Assembly (NCBI GenBank): GCA_000697475.1
Contig: JNEU01001112.1
Location: 93,314 to 157,313, forward strand
Direction of reading: 5' to 3'
Length of the DNA: 64,000 bases
Origin: Lichtheimia corymbifera B2541
Taxonomy: Eukaryota; Mucoromycota; Mucoromycetes; Mucorales; Lichtheimiaceae
In this document: piece by piece, positions 1 to 13,287 of the stretch
How positions within the stretch are numbered: position 1 is the stretch's first letter
How the letters are laid out: the number at the start of each line of letters is the position of its first letter
The notes under the pieces: model-generated
Told to the model about the DNA's origin: nothing
Database searches by the model: none
Seen by the model: the letters and a program-made list of their open reading frames with translations, nothing else
Translations under genes and position numbers: made by a program

Positions 1-617
1 CACAAAAAGAAGGTGATTGGCGAAGCTCCTATCAAAACGACGACATCAACACGGCGTCCATCTTCGAATCGGCCTGCAACCAGTAGCAACAGCAATGCAA
101 ATGGAGGTGAATTGCGTATCAAGGGTCTTACATTGCATCCGGCCTATACGTTTGACACATTGAATATTGATAATGACGATCATGATTTTTTCCCTTCCGA
201 TTGGGTGCCCAATCCAGTGTCCCTAGACCAGGTCCCAGTAGACGTTTCATGGAAGGGTAAGATATACATGCATTCCCCACTTTTACGATGGGATCAATTC
301 AACGAGCTATGTTGCTAGGACAACCAATGCCCCCTGATGATCATCAACCCTACTTGAATCGCTTACATCCTCAAGAAGTGAAGATCATTTCACATATGAG
401 GATGACACCCGCTGTTTATCTTCGATGCAAACGAGCCATAATCATGGCTGCTCGGGAATTCACTTTGCACCACCAAGAATTTCGCAAGTCGGATGCACAA
501 AAAGTGTGTCGCATCGACGTGAACAAGAGCAGTAGGCTATGGGCTCTCTTTCATGCGTACAATTGGCTGTCGCCTCATCATCCCACTGCTGCAACGACGA
601 CATCCCAGAAAGATTGA
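1..617 (+). CDS. SWIRM-domain protein, 5' partial (copy 1)
   Basis: This is the 3' part of a gene whose start lies left of the window; codons run in frame from base 1. Exons are 1-256 and 319-617, with a GTAAGA...CTAG intron that splits the Gly codon of a Trp-Lys-Gly motif. About 184 residues are visible. A low-complexity Ser/Thr/Asn stretch is followed by FFPSDWVPNP and then a C-terminal SWIRM-like helical domain with LHPQEV, RCKRAI and FRKSDAQKVCRIDVNK. SWIRM domains bind DNA or partner proteins in chromatin complexes; this subtype resembles fungal Fun19-type proteins, where the SWIRM is C-terminal. It is a paralogue of the gene at 5920-7171, with the same intron position and phase. The exact complex cannot be told from sequence. 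Confidence 0.8.
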
Positions 618-1823
618 GCTTCTCTCTTTCTTTTAAACGTTCTTTATATTCTATTTTAATTATCATGCGTGTGTATATATTCAAATTTTTATGCCTCCTC
701 TTTCTTCCTCATATCATGCATATACCATCAGTAGTGATAAAGAATCTACGCAAGGATAATGGATCCTCGCTTTATATATGATGACATTAGTAATCTACGA
801 TAATACATGATATATATATCCACCCAGATGCATACGTGCATGCATCGCTGTTTTCTTTGTGTGTGGTTGTGTAAGAGAGAGAAATGCATTCTGACGTGCT
901 CCGTTTTAAAACAAGAAAAAAAAAACGGGCTCATGAATGAATGAGCAAAAGTCGATCTCCCATACTATATCTCTCTTATTGCCGAATTATTTCACCAACC
1001 ACAACCCTGATACAGATGCCCAACGTTTCACATTGTGTGCCCATCTAAGGTATCAGTGACCTTTCAATTCAAATAGAGACTCACACGTGTACATAACATT
1101 TTCATCATCACCCAATTCTAGCTGATCATCCAGTATTTGTGTATGCGTGTGTGTGTATAGCTTTGTTCCCACGAGAACGACGCTCGTGCATATAAACGAC
1201 AGAAATACTGAAAGCGGAATACATCATCACATCATGTATGTCATTTACTCCGCCAAGATTATTACCGCCTGATGCGTGACCCGCCACATAACAGGGCCGT
1301 GATCTAATTCATCCATGTAGATGTTACTATGCTTTATATGCAATTCAGGAAGAAATAGACAAAAGAAGCGACGTAGGCATGAGTGATATGCAATTGAAAG
1401 CATTAAATTACACTTTAGGAACCACTAATCCATATACGACGAGCTGCGTTGTAATACTGCAATACAGTTTAATACACCATGATAGCATAAAATATAGATT
1501 GGGGGATGCTAGATTCTGCATGGTCCACTTGCGCGGGAAGGCAGTAACGTAATTCTTCTCAGTCAGCAAGAGATGATATTGTAGAATGAATTGGGCTATT
1601 ATATCAAAGTATGAAATCATAAGACTACTAAAACGACAATGAATTAGAGGGTCATTGTGTACATAAAGTCATTATTACTTCTCTAGTGTGCGATCCACAA
1701 GCTCAATTGGTTGTATGCATGGATGCTTTAAGCGGTCACTTGTAAAAGTACAAAGGAGTGAGACCGCTGGTCTCCGCCAGCTCAGTCGCAGCCCGCACTT
1801 TTCTTCCCTTTATTTTTGCAACT
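618..1823. other. Intergenic region, no gene seen
   Basis: This is the 3' flank of the SWIRM gene and the promoter side of SVF1. It is AT-rich, with short poly-A and TG/CA runs. The open frames here are short and lack family signatures. Confidence 0.6.
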
Positions 1824-3155
1824 ATGGCATCTTGGTGTAAGTATTCCGCATGGGAGGCAATGTGCAAGTTACTGTTAGCAACAGGCAACTTACGCGTGTT
1901 GCATACTAGTTTCTCAGTTATCTAGCACCGTCTCCAATGTTACCGGCTTGGGCACCACCGTCGAGTCTGTTCGCACTGTCGCTGACACGGTCAAGGACGG
2001 CCAGTACTATACCAAGTTAGATGAGCACGATCTCGAGTGGACATGTGCTTCCGGATCTTCCACAGAGAACCAAGTCTTTTATGTTACCACTAAGACGGGA
2101 GGATTTGCTTTTGTGCAGCTTATTTATTCGAGCATTGGGTATGTATATTGGTGGCGTATTGGGTTGGTGGCAATAGTGGATGCGTGTTTGTTTGATGTAT
2201 TACCCGAAACCCTGAGCTGACATGATGCGCAATTAGTATCTGGAACCCCACAATCTCGTTTACGTGTCGCTTCTATGATCCTGGCAATGGTGTCAACACC
2301 TTCAAGAACATCAACCAAGCATACCAATTTGAGTTGTCTGAAGATCGTCAAAGCGTCAAAACCGAGTTCTTCAATATCACTTTGGATCCTACACGAACGA
2401 CTTACAAGGTGCAAATCACTCATCCTGAACTTGTTGTGTCGCTGGATTTCAAGCGTGTGGGTGATGGATTCAAGGTGGGCGAAGGTAAAACATATCTTGG
2501 AGGTGGCGACCAAAGCACGGCTGCTGGCTATGTGTCACACAAGTTCTGGCCTCGTGCAGAAGCCAAAGGCACATTCATCATTGACAAGACGTTACACGAG
2601 GTGGATGGTGATGGCATGTTTATCCATGCAATCCAAGGCATGCAACCACAGCTGATCGCATCAAACTGGAACTTTTGCAACTTTCAATCGCCCGATGGTA
2701 CATCTTTGTCGATGATGCAATTCCAGACCACTAAGCAATATGGCGCTGTCAATATCAACCAAGGATCCGTTGTTCTCAATGGCAAACTCATCACCGTCTC
2801 AGTTGACAATCACGTCGAGCTCCTTGATCTCCAGCATGACGCAGATACTGATTATCAAATCCCACAAAAGATCAAGCTCTCGTGGAAAGGAAAGACGATC
2901 AAGGAAGAGGGCAAAGAGGATGAAGTCAAGGATGTTTCCGTTGTCATGGTCGTCAGCGTCAAGAACCTCATCGACAAGATCGATATTCTTAACGAGATCC
3001 CATGGTTCCTTAAGAAACTTGTCCAGCGATTCGTCGTCAAGCCATACATTTACCAGTGGCTCGATAAGGCTACTGCTGAGATCACTGTCGGTGACGAAAA
3101 GGTCGAGGTCGAGGGCCAATGCTTCCAAGAGCTTGTCTTTGTTTCCGGTTTCTAG
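1824..3155 (+). CDS. SVF1: Svf1-like ceramide-binding survival factor
   Basis: Three exons (1824-1836, 1910-2138, 2237-3155) give 386 residues. The 13-nt first exon encodes MASW plus one base. Joining it at the TAG acceptor at 1907-1909 restores an N-terminus starting MASWFSQLSSTVSNVTGLG, a plausible amphipathic helix. The body matches the Svf1 family (two lipocalin-like halves): a WTCASGSSTENQ-type segment, TISFTCRFYDP, the SHKFWPRAEAKG block and a conserved C-terminus with GDEKVEVEGQCFQE. Yeast Svf1 is a peripheral Golgi protein. It binds ceramide, supports ER-Golgi sphingolipid metabolism and is needed for survival under oxidative and cold stress. Yeast Svf1 is longer; this compact length suits many other fungi. 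The start was chosen because upstream codons in the second exon lack an ATG. Confidence 0.9.
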
Positions 3156-5919
3156 ACTCTTTTCTCAATACACGCACGCATATACACGCACACACACACC
3201 ACAAATGCACACACAATCCACCCAAGTTTCATATACAACATCTATCTATCTTTCGTACCTTTGTTGTTATCCTTTTAGTTTCTTCTTCCACCTTTTGCAT
3301 GTTACTATATCCTTGCACACATCACTCACAAGTCGTTATATTTCATGGAGTTGGCTGGGGATGCTCAATGGGCAGTATAAATGTAGAATACCTTTTGGGA
3401 ACGAGATCCCCCCAAAACCATTTAACTTGCTAATAAAATCATTTTCAATAATCTGTATTACAAAATGCATTACAATCTAACGCCTCATCAGTAAGCAAGA
3501 TGAAATCAACACATTTCTTCCTTAACTTGCATGACCCATATCAGTGGTACTACTCTATAGTGTCTCACGTTTGCTTGTCCAATGTCGGTTAGAGATTGCG
3601 TACAACGTGGCTTTATCTTTTCCTCCCTCTTCCTCTTCCTCCTCCTCCCTCTTCATGGATGCTTTCAACAACTTGAAAAAGCTGTGCCATATCTGCCCAA
3701 AGTCGGCTGACATTATGTAATGGATACGGGAAGGGAAAACAACAATGCTTCAAGGGATCATAAGGATGAATCATAAAAGTTAATAAAAGAAGCATGATCG
3801 CGTGGGTCCCGAAGCATGCATTTGACTTGGTTTAAAACCCAATTGTTGTTTTCGGTAGTGTGGTACACAACCACCATCTGTGTAATGTTGTGCGTCGTGT
3901 GTGTGTTTCCAGCCAGGTACGACGTCTCCCGCCACATGATCTACATCGCCAAAGCGTCATGTCAGAATCGATGGGCCTCACTTTTGCTTCAGCCACGGGA
4001 AAGGATTACACATGGAATGAGCCTATATACCTTATTTCTGCTGCTACCTCTGTTTTTTGGCTTGATGATGAATGGCTCTATTTCCCTCGGTCATTTTCAT
4101 GGCGTGACACACATAAGATGAATAGTCGGTGGCACACAACATTCTCTCATGGTCATCACTGAATTCAAAATGATGACTTTGTATTATGGATTACATTCCA
4201 CAGCGACTGCTGTAGTATAGTATAATGATGATTGGTAATTGTAATCCATTGAATAGCAACCACGATTGCATGACAGGTGCCAAGAGTTCCAGACGTATTA
4301 ATAAACGATTCGTTTGCTCTAAATGTTTCTCCTTGCATAAAAAAAGAATGGTGTGGTTGATGATGGTGCATATCGACCTTACCGAAAATTTGGCGGTTAA
4401 ATCGGCAGTGTCTCGCAATGGGGGTGCGGAGCCTCACATCTCATGCTCCATGTTTCGTACCCCAGTCTCTGTGTAGCCACCTTGCAGATCCCAACAAGCA
4501 AAAGTTTGGGTGCGCCTATCTTTTGACACAGGAGCACTCGCTCACACATAAACCTCCCCTTTTTATCAACACACGGTATGCCAATTGTTTTTGAAAAGAC
4601 TTGCCTGGTTCAGGCAACAGGTTTACAGCATATCAAAACAAAAACCTGGTATGCGACTTATTGCTTTTGAGCAATTATGTGTTTCAGCAGCAGCGCTTGA
4701 TCAGCCGGTTTACCTAATCAAGCAAATGAGCCAAGCCCAATATATTCGCCGGTGATGTATTATGATTTTCTCTTGCACTCGTTCATCCTTTGGCCTAGAT
4801 ATGCCGGTTAGCCATTTAAGGGATTTATCTCATCATCATCCCTCATTTCGTTTTTAGAGTGCCACCAAACAACATCGAGGCTTTGGGCCAATCACATGGT
4901 GGCAACACATCCAGCTCAAACACGATACACTCAACACAGCAGAGGGAACGAGACTCAAAAATTATTGAGCAAGAATGATGCTGGGGATGGGAATGATGAT
5001 GATGATGTTGGATGCTATAGCCAAAAGGAAAGTCATTGGACTGCTAATCCACCCCCCTCTTTCATCGTTCCTCTTGCAACCCGTGATGGGAATTATATGG
5101 AGAGAGAAACAACAGCAACAGCACCTCGGCCTTGGCATGCAGCAGAATGCTCATACCATGACAACATTGTGTATGGGGACATTCCAAAAGATAGCAGGCA
5201 GCAATATCTTTTGGTATGTAATATTGATGGACGATGACATATGCAGGCTAATTGGAATGAATTACTCTGATCTCTGTACCATACAAACGAAAAAAATGGG
5301 CTGGTCCCATGAGAAACCAGTGCGTACGGGACACACAAAGGGAGTCGGGAGAGTAAAAATGAATGACTTATTGGTTAAAGCTAACGCCCGTTACACAAGG
5401 GCATTGGATCGACGTCGAAAAAAAGAGTTACTCCATTGATGTACCATCTGTTGCCTTTTTGAGCTTAGTGTGCTTGACCTGAAATCCATGGTAATGGAAG
5501 CTTGTCTCGATATGTCCATCCACTCGTTTACATCTATAACACCCCCTTGTCTAGAAGAGAGATGATCGACACCATACGCCGAGAGATAGGCTTCTTGCAT
5601 ATGTGACATTTGGTGCCTCACCATGTAATCAGCGATTACCCTTGACGAATGGCATGCGGAACAAAAAGATAGATGGCGGCCATGTGTCTAAGTTGTGCTT
5701 ATAGGTGTGGACCGTAATCTAAATTTGGATTGGCATCAGGGAACATCCGCAGAGATTAGTAGTTATATGATGTGCCAAGCAAAAAAAAAAAAGGCTGCGG
5801 ATAAAAAGAGTGGATAATAGGGCGTGACATGCCACAACGTTCTCCCTCTTTCTCTTCTTTCTCTCTTGTACTTTTCTTGCCATTCTCTCTCCGCTTTTCA
5901 TTCTTCTCAGAAAATTATC
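3156..5919. other. Long intergenic region, no supported gene
   Basis: This region begins with a CA-rich microsatellite (about 3181-3200) in the SVF1 3' flank. Several frames of 70-150 codons are open, for example around 3816-4162 and 4896-5439. They overlap on both strands, have biased composition and show no recognisable domain or splice-connected partner. A perfect 7-bp stem with a 3-base loop sits at 4601-4617. A CT-rich stretch at about 5835-5910 precedes the next gene and looks like a promoter or 5' leader. Confidence 0.55.
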
Positions 5920-7171
5920 ATGGACCTCTCCTCCATTGTCAACACTGCAAACAACCACTCATTGTGGTCAACCCATGCTCATCCCACTGCCACCCCTGCT
6001 GATGAAGCAGTTAAATTGTGTGGATTATTTGATCCTCCCTCTGAATGGACACCAGCTTCGGCTTCATATCGCAATCGTTGTCCATCACATCCATCATTAC
6101 CCCCAAACTCACCACCGCTTCTTTTGGCTTCGGATATCGAGGAATGTCGATCCCAAAACAGCAAAGTGTTTCAGTTTCATCTTGAGCGATCCAAGGCCAT
6201 TCCAACATGGAGCAATACAACGTCGACAACATCATTGAAAGTAAAACCAAGCAAACCAATTAACAAAGCACAACGACGACACACCCCATATACAAAACCA
6301 AATGGTGATTACGATCGAAAACAATCCAACATATCACATCTCCCACCTTCACCACCGTCATCTTCAGCATCTTCACCACAACCTTCATCCACAGCCGATG
6401 ACGTCGAGTTGATGAATGTAAAGACAGCCATTCCAACAGCACGTACCAAACAGCGACCTGTACGAAGCATTGATCCTAGTTCATCTGAAAATGCATTTGC
6501 ATTATGCTTTGGAGCTGCGCAGGTGCGGTTGTATGCACAACAACAAATGGCTCGCAAGCATGCAAGGATTGATGCCATTAATGACCCCAATAAAGAAGGA
6601 TCCGACAACAACGCCCTCATGACCAACAAATCCGACACAAGAAATGTTGGCTCAAAAGTTGATCAGCACATGACAAAAGCAACAACATCGACACAGCAGG
6701 ATCGTCACATGAAAAAGGCAAAAACAGAGGCTGCTGTTGCATACGACAATATCGATATTCATGTGCCTGATTCCCAAGTGTTTGACCCAGAATGGATGCC
6801 TAGCTTTGATGTTTTCAATGAAAAGCCCGTTCGTGTCGTATGGAAAGGTACACCATCTAAAATATACAACTTTCATTGTGCGTCATACTAAAACTTTATT
6901 CTTAGGCACACCACTTTCAATCGAAAAATATGAGTTTTATGACCAACTACACCCTGGCGAAGTGACAATTGCATCTACTTTACGCTTGTTGCCCGAGCAG
7001 TATATTCGTTGTAAGCGTGTCCTTATCCTCGCAGCACAAGAAGCTCATAAGGAAGGTACCCCCTTCCGCAAATCCGAGGCACAAAAATTATGTCGCATTG
7101 ATGTCAACAAGGTCAGCACGCTTTGGAGTACTTTTGGCAAGTTAGGTTGGCTTGGTGCTTCATCCCGTTGA
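5920..7171 (+). CDS. SWIRM-domain protein (copy 2, complete)
   Basis: Two exons (5920-6847 and 6906-7171) encode 397 residues. The start is the ATG at 5920 after a pyrimidine-rich leader; the frame is open further upstream but without another ATG. The N-terminal half is low complexity (Pro, Ser, Thr, Asn). The middle has a motif ending VFDPEWMPSFDVF, then VVWKG at the splice junction. The last ~80 residues form the SWIRM-like domain (YDQLHPGEVTIAS, RCKRVLILAAQEA, FRKSEAQKLCRIDVNK). It is clearly homologous to the partial gene at 1-617: same C-terminal domain and same phase-1 intron inside the Gly codon after Trp-Lys. It is probably nuclear and chromatin-associated, like Fun19-type proteins; this is inferred from the domain only. 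Confidence 0.85.
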
Positions 7172-8742
7172 TCTGGGAGTTGTTTTCTTTCACTATTATA
7201 TCCTCTCCTTTCCTTTTTTTCTTTTTGTTGTTCTTTCTATCCCTCTCGCCTGTCATGTTGTTTGTGTAAATAGTAGCTAGCTCTCTCTCTTTCTCTTTCT
7301 CCCTCTCTCACTCTCTCCGTGTCAACGTCTTTCTTTCAATTTCCATTCCATTCCCTGCACTCGCTTTTAACATTATCCACAATCGATGATACTTATATCA
7401 TCCACCTCTTTTCTTAAAACAAAAGGCAGTTTAAAAAAGTGTACATATATGACAAATAAAAAGTATCCTTCAATTCATTTATACGCATACATGTTACCCA
7501 AGCCACACACAGCCCGCATGTCAAACCCTGTGCACATGCTGATCATTTCTCTCATCACACGCACCTTGTTCCTCGCACATGCACTGATTATCTCCCACAC
7601 ACAACCTTAATCATCTCCATTGATGGCCATTGCTTATTGTTGTTGGCTCAGCCTACCTATTTTTTTATGTATCTGTTTTGATCAAAGCCTTGTTGGCTTG
7701 CATGCTGCATTGCGGGGGGTGGTTGTTCATTCCATCATTGATGGCTGGAGATGCACTTGCTCCTCCTTCTCAGCCTCACGATATGCAATTATAGAGCACA
7801 GCATGGCTATATAGACTTTGTGCAACACTCGACTGTTACACTTGTCAATACACAGATATGTGTGATATGCTTATGGTTTTGTTAAATGCTTTGTTTCTGC
7901 ATCGATCATGTGCTTCCAATTGCGTGTGTATATGTGTGATGTTTGTTTGGAAACGTAAACACGGTATCATAACGCACAACATAATCCGATCCATTGGATA
8001 ACATGGGTGATATATGTCACACATTGGCATGCAACAAGCTGCAATTTCTATCCCCTCTCTTTCTCTTTTTGCAAGTAGAGCCACACCATGCCATGGACAA
8101 AAAGGACAAGCGTGTGTGTGACCTGATGTCTCAGAGTCCTTTCTGCATGAGATGAGTGCCTTGTTGTGACCCCAAGCTATAATGTTTAAAGTAGGTTGAC
8201 ATGTTTATTGGATGGTCTTGGCGGTGTGAAAATGTGTGGAGTGTGTGAGTGAGTGAGAGAGAAGAGGAGGCAGTGCGAAAGGTGCGTCGATCCCACCAGG
8301 CTTGTGTACCCCTGGTTTAGTGCAAAAAGTCTGGACAAGGTCGACGATCCATTAATAACCCTTTCCTCCGACAAAACTCAGCAGTTTCTTGTTCCTTTTT
8401 TCATCCGTGATGTTCCCCAATCAATTCATCGTCTTGGACGGCCATGCGAACTAACCACGAGTGGGATGGGAGCGAGCGGGAGATTAGATTGAATGTGTTC
8501 ATGCTTTTTAATCATTCAAAGACGTTATGCAAAGGATAAAGGCAAAAGAATATATCACAATGAGCCACCCATCACCAGCATCCTTTTTCGGATCATTTGT
8601 GTATCCCCATTGTTGAGTTTACCCTAGCGAAGGTTAAAAAGCGAGAAAAAAGAAAAAAAGGATGGCAACACCTTCACAATTGCTATTTTCGCCCCTTCTT
8701 TCTTTCTCTTTCTTTTAGCATTGCATTACATACCCGAGGGAA
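7172..8742. other. Intergenic region, no gene seen
   Basis: The 3' flank of the SWIRM gene carries long CT-rich stretches (about 7180-7320). The rest is anonymous AT-rich sequence with short TG microsatellites. A pyrimidine-rich stretch at about 8690-8720 precedes the glycosyltransferase start. Confidence 0.6.
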
Positions 8743-10060
8743 ATGATATCCCTACTCAATCTTCGTGGAGGCCGCAGGCTTATCATCATCAGCACTATAT
8801 TGACGGCACTTTTTATTTATCTTGTTTCAACCGTATCATTACAAACAACAAGCAATACATCTTGTGATCCAAACACACGATCCTTATATCAACGAGACGG
8901 TGCAAAAGTAACGGATGAACATGAACACGACACTTATTATCTCAACTTGAATGATCTCAACTCGACTACGGATGCAGTGTCACAAGGTGAACACCTCTTG
9001 GTATTGACGCCGCTTCTCCACACTCCACTTGACAAACAACAACTCGAGCACTTTTTCAACCAGTTGGATCGCACCACCTTCCCCAATCAACTCATTTCAA
9101 TTGCTTTACTGGTGACAGACGACTCGGACACGCTATTACTCGAGACCCTTGAATCAGTTGTACGGAAATGGCGACAACGATGGCTGAACCGATTCCACGA
9201 AATTAGTGTATATCAACGCAACTTTGAGCTGGCGACTACTACTACTACTACTGCTAGTGGCAGCAGCAATGCAAATCGTCCCTATGTGCGCTCTATGATG
9301 GCTCGGGCACGTAACTTTTTACTCAGTGCAGCATTACGGGATTACCACAGCTGGGTCGCCTGGATAGACATTGATGTCGTTGAGTATCCACCAACCATCT
9401 TTGAGGATCTTATGAGAGCGGATGGTGATGTCGTTGTGCCAAACTGCTTACTGTATCGAGAGGATTATGCATTCTGGGGATATGATCGCAACAATTGGGC
9501 TGAATCGGATTACTCGCTTCAAATGCAACAATGGATGCCCCAAGATACGATTCTTATGGAAGGTAAAGTGTATATCAAAGGGAGTCAATGGGATAGGAGG
9601 AGGTCGAGGAAACAGATGGGACACGGATTTTTTCAGGCACACGACACATTACCCAAAAATAGAAGCACAAGGAATACTAAATAATACCCTTTCTTTGTTT
9701 CTTTAGGCTACAACGACTTCTCCTCGGGACGATCACTGGTAAGTAGTAGTAGTAGTAGTAGTGGAATGGGCAAGGGATCCAGGGAGAGAGTAGATTATTA
9801 ATGATGGGATGGGATGTTGTGTTGCATAGCTGGTCGATATGCCGACGCATCTTGGTGAAGACTACAAGGTTCCATTGGATGGCGTTGGTGCCACATTCAC
9901 TCTTGTAAAGTCACATGTTCATCGTGAAGGTGCCAACTTTCCTTCGTTTGTGTACCGCCATCAAGTAGATGCTGAAGCATTTGGCAAAGTGGCTGTGGCA
10001 ATGGGTTTCTCGGTCTACGGCTTACCTGGTTACAAGATCTACCACGCCGAACGACAGTAA
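8743..10060 (+). CDS. Anp1/Mnn9/Van1-family mannosyltransferase
   Basis: Three exons (8743-9562, 9707-9738, 9830-10060) encode 360 residues; the middle exon is only 32 nt. The protein is type II: a short basic cytosolic tail, one membrane anchor at about residues 12-32, then a lumenal catalytic domain. Family marks are LLVLTPLL, MARARNFLLSAAL, the metal-binding DxD within WIDIDVVEYPP (about residue 208), DVVVPNC, MPTHLGEDYKVPLDGVG and a C-terminal GLPGYKIYHAE. Mnn9, Anp1 and Van1 are subunits of the Golgi mannan polymerases that extend the alpha-1,6-mannose backbone of N-glycans. Which paralogue this equals cannot be decided. A (TAG)n run starts right at the second donor (about 9740-9760). 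Confidence 0.9.
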
Positions 10061-11177
10061 TATAGCAACACCAGCCCCACCCACAACACTATTAGAATTT
10101 GACATTTTCCTCCTTTACGTTGTACTACTTGTTTGCATCTTGTTTTTTCTCAATTCCGTGTGCGCTAGCACTCACTTTTTGCATCGTTCCTTTCTTTCCC
10201 GCTTGTATAAACCATCACACAACAAATAATATAAATCTCGATGATCTCATTAAACTAGCTCCTTACTTTTCTATATACGTCTCCGTAGTAGTGATAGTAA
10301 TAGTAATTGCTCTTTGCAATCCATTAAGCAGCTACGACCATGCCTTCACCGCTTATAAATCCACTATATGCATACATTGTTAGGAGGGATATTGATCAAC
10401 TATTACATCGTGGATGAACCATCCCCTCAAAAGTAGAAATCTCTGACCTCCTAGACCTCAATATTTACAAGATGAATATCGATTCTTTTCTTTAATAGAG
10501 TTATTGCTTGATCCCAAGAGTCTGGATGCAATAACCAGGGGAGACATCAATATCCATCATCATCTCTGTTTCAAGTGCCGCTCAAGACCACAATGGATGA
10601 CGAGACAACAAGTAGTTGTCATCATGTTTGAAGGGTGGAAGGGATCACATTGGGCATATTTTGGTGAGTATGAATCCTGCTGGGTTTTTAGGACATTAAC
10701 ATGCAGTTTGATAAAAGGGGAGAGTGTACCACTTGTGTGCATGCTGCTGTACTACTTTGGTGACGGGGACTAGACTTGCATAAACCAACAAATTGTCTGT
10801 GCTTATCAAAAAAGAAGAAGAAAAGGCAAAAGCAATGGGGATTGAAAGGAGACAATGAGCTAATAATATGATTTGTTTCCACAAAGAAAAAAGTGTCAGC
10901 CTGACTTTGGGGTGTGTGTGTGTGTGTGAGAGAAATAATGTCGTTGCCAGGGTCAACAACAACGCAGTGGCTTGATCATCAGCAGCGCTCTTTCGTTTTT
11001 ACATCTCCCTTTTCTCGTGCGTATTAACGCTTTCTCACTTGTCAGCATACATACTCACTTTTATATCACTCATTCCTGACAGTGCCCCATTCTCTTTCTT
11101 CTCTTCTCACTCAACTCATCCCACTGCCCAACATTACACCCAACACGCCGATCCCTGTTAAACCTCGGCCTTCGCCG
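10061..11177. other. Intergenic region, no supported gene
   Basis: Contains the glycosyltransferase 3' flank, a short GT microsatellite at about 10912-10928 and a CT-rich leader (about 10990-11170) before the F-box gene. The frame at 10504-10773 has no recognisable domain or coding-like composition. Confidence 0.55.
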
Positions 11178-12954
11178 ATGGATATCTGTCGACCCGACAA
11201 TCTCAGCCCTCCAGCAACACCCCCGACCTTCATTGCTGGTGTAAGAACAGCAGACGATCAGCCATCGTCCAAAGCAGAGTCATCCCGTCACCAAGGCCTT
11301 TTACATCCAACAGCCAACCCAAGCGATCTGGAGGACGAGGAAGATAGTCATCGAGCGTATCTATCGTCTATATTCAATGATGAACAACTCGAGTGTATTC
11401 GCCATATCAAGACGTCTTTTCAGCAACTGTCTCCTCAGCAAAAGCAGTTTCTATTATACGAGATCATCAATTGTTGTGATAGCTCGCAGCTGACATACCT
11501 CAACAGCCTTATTGCACCTCGACTTAAGATCGACTTTTTGAAGGAGCTTCCAATCGAGATATCATTGCACGTATTATCATTCATTGATGATCCAAAGACA
11601 TTGGCAAGAGCATCATGTGTATCCACTTTTTGGAATTCTTTACTCAAGGATGAAGCGACATGGAAATCATTGTGCATGAAACACCAATACCGACGTCGCA
11701 ATTCCAGCATATGCGGCGGAGAACTATTGAATCCACCCACACAACGACTCAACTTTTCTTATCGAGAATACTTTAAACGCAAATACAACATTGCTGCGGC
11801 ATGGGAACATGGCGGTCATGTCAAGGTGATCGATGATGGCTTTGGTGATGTCCTTGCAACTTCTCTGCAATTCGATGAAAAGTATATCGTCGTCGGCTGT
11901 GAAAACTTTCGAATCGAGGTCTTTGATACACAAACCGCTCGCAAAGTCCGAACACTGACGGGTCACGAGGGCGGCGTATGGGCATTGCAATTCAAAGGTG
12001 GCAGTAAACATGATCCTAATCGTGTGCTTGTGTCCGGCGGATGCGATCGGTAAGAGACTCGGCATTGTTTTCAATTCTCCCCTCAGCTGACATGTGTCTT
12101 TTATATCCAGTGATGTACGTGTATGGGACTTGGAAACGGGTCAATTACGGCATATTCTTCGGGGACACACATCCACAGTACGATGCCTCAAGATGAAAGA
12201 CAAGCGTATCACAGTAACAGGATCCCGTGATGCAACAATGCGGGTATGGGATATTGAACGAGGAGTACAACTACATCTTTTGCAAGGACACCAAAACAGC
12301 GTTCGATGTCTTGATATTAGCGGTGATATGGTGGCATCCGGTTCCTATGATACGACGGCACGCTTATGGGACTTGAGAACAGGCCGTTGCTTGCATGTAC
12401 TTGTCGGCCACTATTCACAAATCTACGCTATTGCCTTTGATGGTCAAAAGGTCGTCACTGGTTCTCTTGATTCAAATATCCGAGTATGGTCACCGGAGAC
12501 AGGACAATGCCTTGCCACGCTTAATGGACACACCTCCCTCGTTGGTCAGCTACAATTGAATGGCAACATGCTTATCAGCGGTGGATCAGACGGCTGTTTA
12601 CGTGTTTGGGATCTCAAGCATTATGAATGTGTACAACGCATATCGGCTCATGACAACTCTGTAACCTGCTTACAATTCGATGATCGTCGCATGGTCAGTG
12701 CTGGCAATGATGGACGAGTCAAACTTTGGGATATCCGACAAGGTCGCTTTGTACGCAACATTAGTCATCCTGCAAAGACTGTTTGGAAGGTTCAATTCAG
12801 TGATACCAAGGCTGTGGTTTTGATGCAACGTGCTTTAGCCAACAATCCTGCACGTAACAAGACTGTCATGGAGGTACATGATTTCAACGTCCATGATAAC
12901 GATCAAGAACAAGTTTTTGAAGACGCTTCCTTTTCTATGGATGAAGACAACTGA
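11178..12954 (+). CDS. CDC4: F-box/WD40 protein, Cdc4/Fbw7-like SCF substrate receptor
   Basis: Two exons (11178-12049 and 12111-12954) encode 571 residues. The start is the first ATG in frame (MDICRPDN). The N-terminus is Pro/Ser-rich. An F-box covers about residues 117-165 (LPIEISLHVLSFID, then WKSLCMKHQ) and a WD40 propeller of seven to eight blades fills the rest, with repeated GH...W-D units such as GSRDATMRVWD, GSYDTTARLWD, GGSDGCLRVWD and AGNDGRVKLWD. Cdc4/Fbw7 proteins bind phosphorylated degrons through the propeller and Skp1 through the F-box, sending cyclins, CDK inhibitors and transcription factors to ubiquitination. Met30, Pop1 and Pop2 are alternative relatives; the F-box-to-propeller layout best suits Cdc4/Fbw7. 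The intron splits an Arg codon. Confidence 0.88.
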
Positions 12955-13287
12955 GTAGCATCATATTACATTATTTATATTCCCTTCACCCCCACATCTC
13001 TTTCTTTCTGCACAAACCCACCACCAACACCAACACCACATATATACAACAAACACTCAACTCGCACATCATATTGCTTTTTCTTTTTTCCCCATCTCTA
13101 TTATAACGCACAATATCTATTTTCTTTCATTCTGTAAGCTGTCTTGAATAATAACAAAAGTGTGTGTAGCTAGTTTACTGCATGCCCAACTAAAATCACA
13201 AACAGTACCTTGCATGATCCTCTTTTTCTCCCCTTCTGTGTTGCAGAATATTGTCATCCCTTTTTTCTATCATCTTTTCTTTCTACC

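Noticed and set aside
2740..3480. + strand Ser/Arg-rich frame of 246 codons
   Set aside because: Shadow of the SVF1 coding exon in another frame.
3816..4162. Two overlapping + strand frames of about 100 codons
   Set aside because: Different frames overlap with biased composition; no domain, no splice partner.
4896..5439. Overlapping + strand frames of 113 and 154 codons
   Set aside because: Met/Asp/Gln-rich low complexity caused by GATGAT repeats; no recognisable domain.
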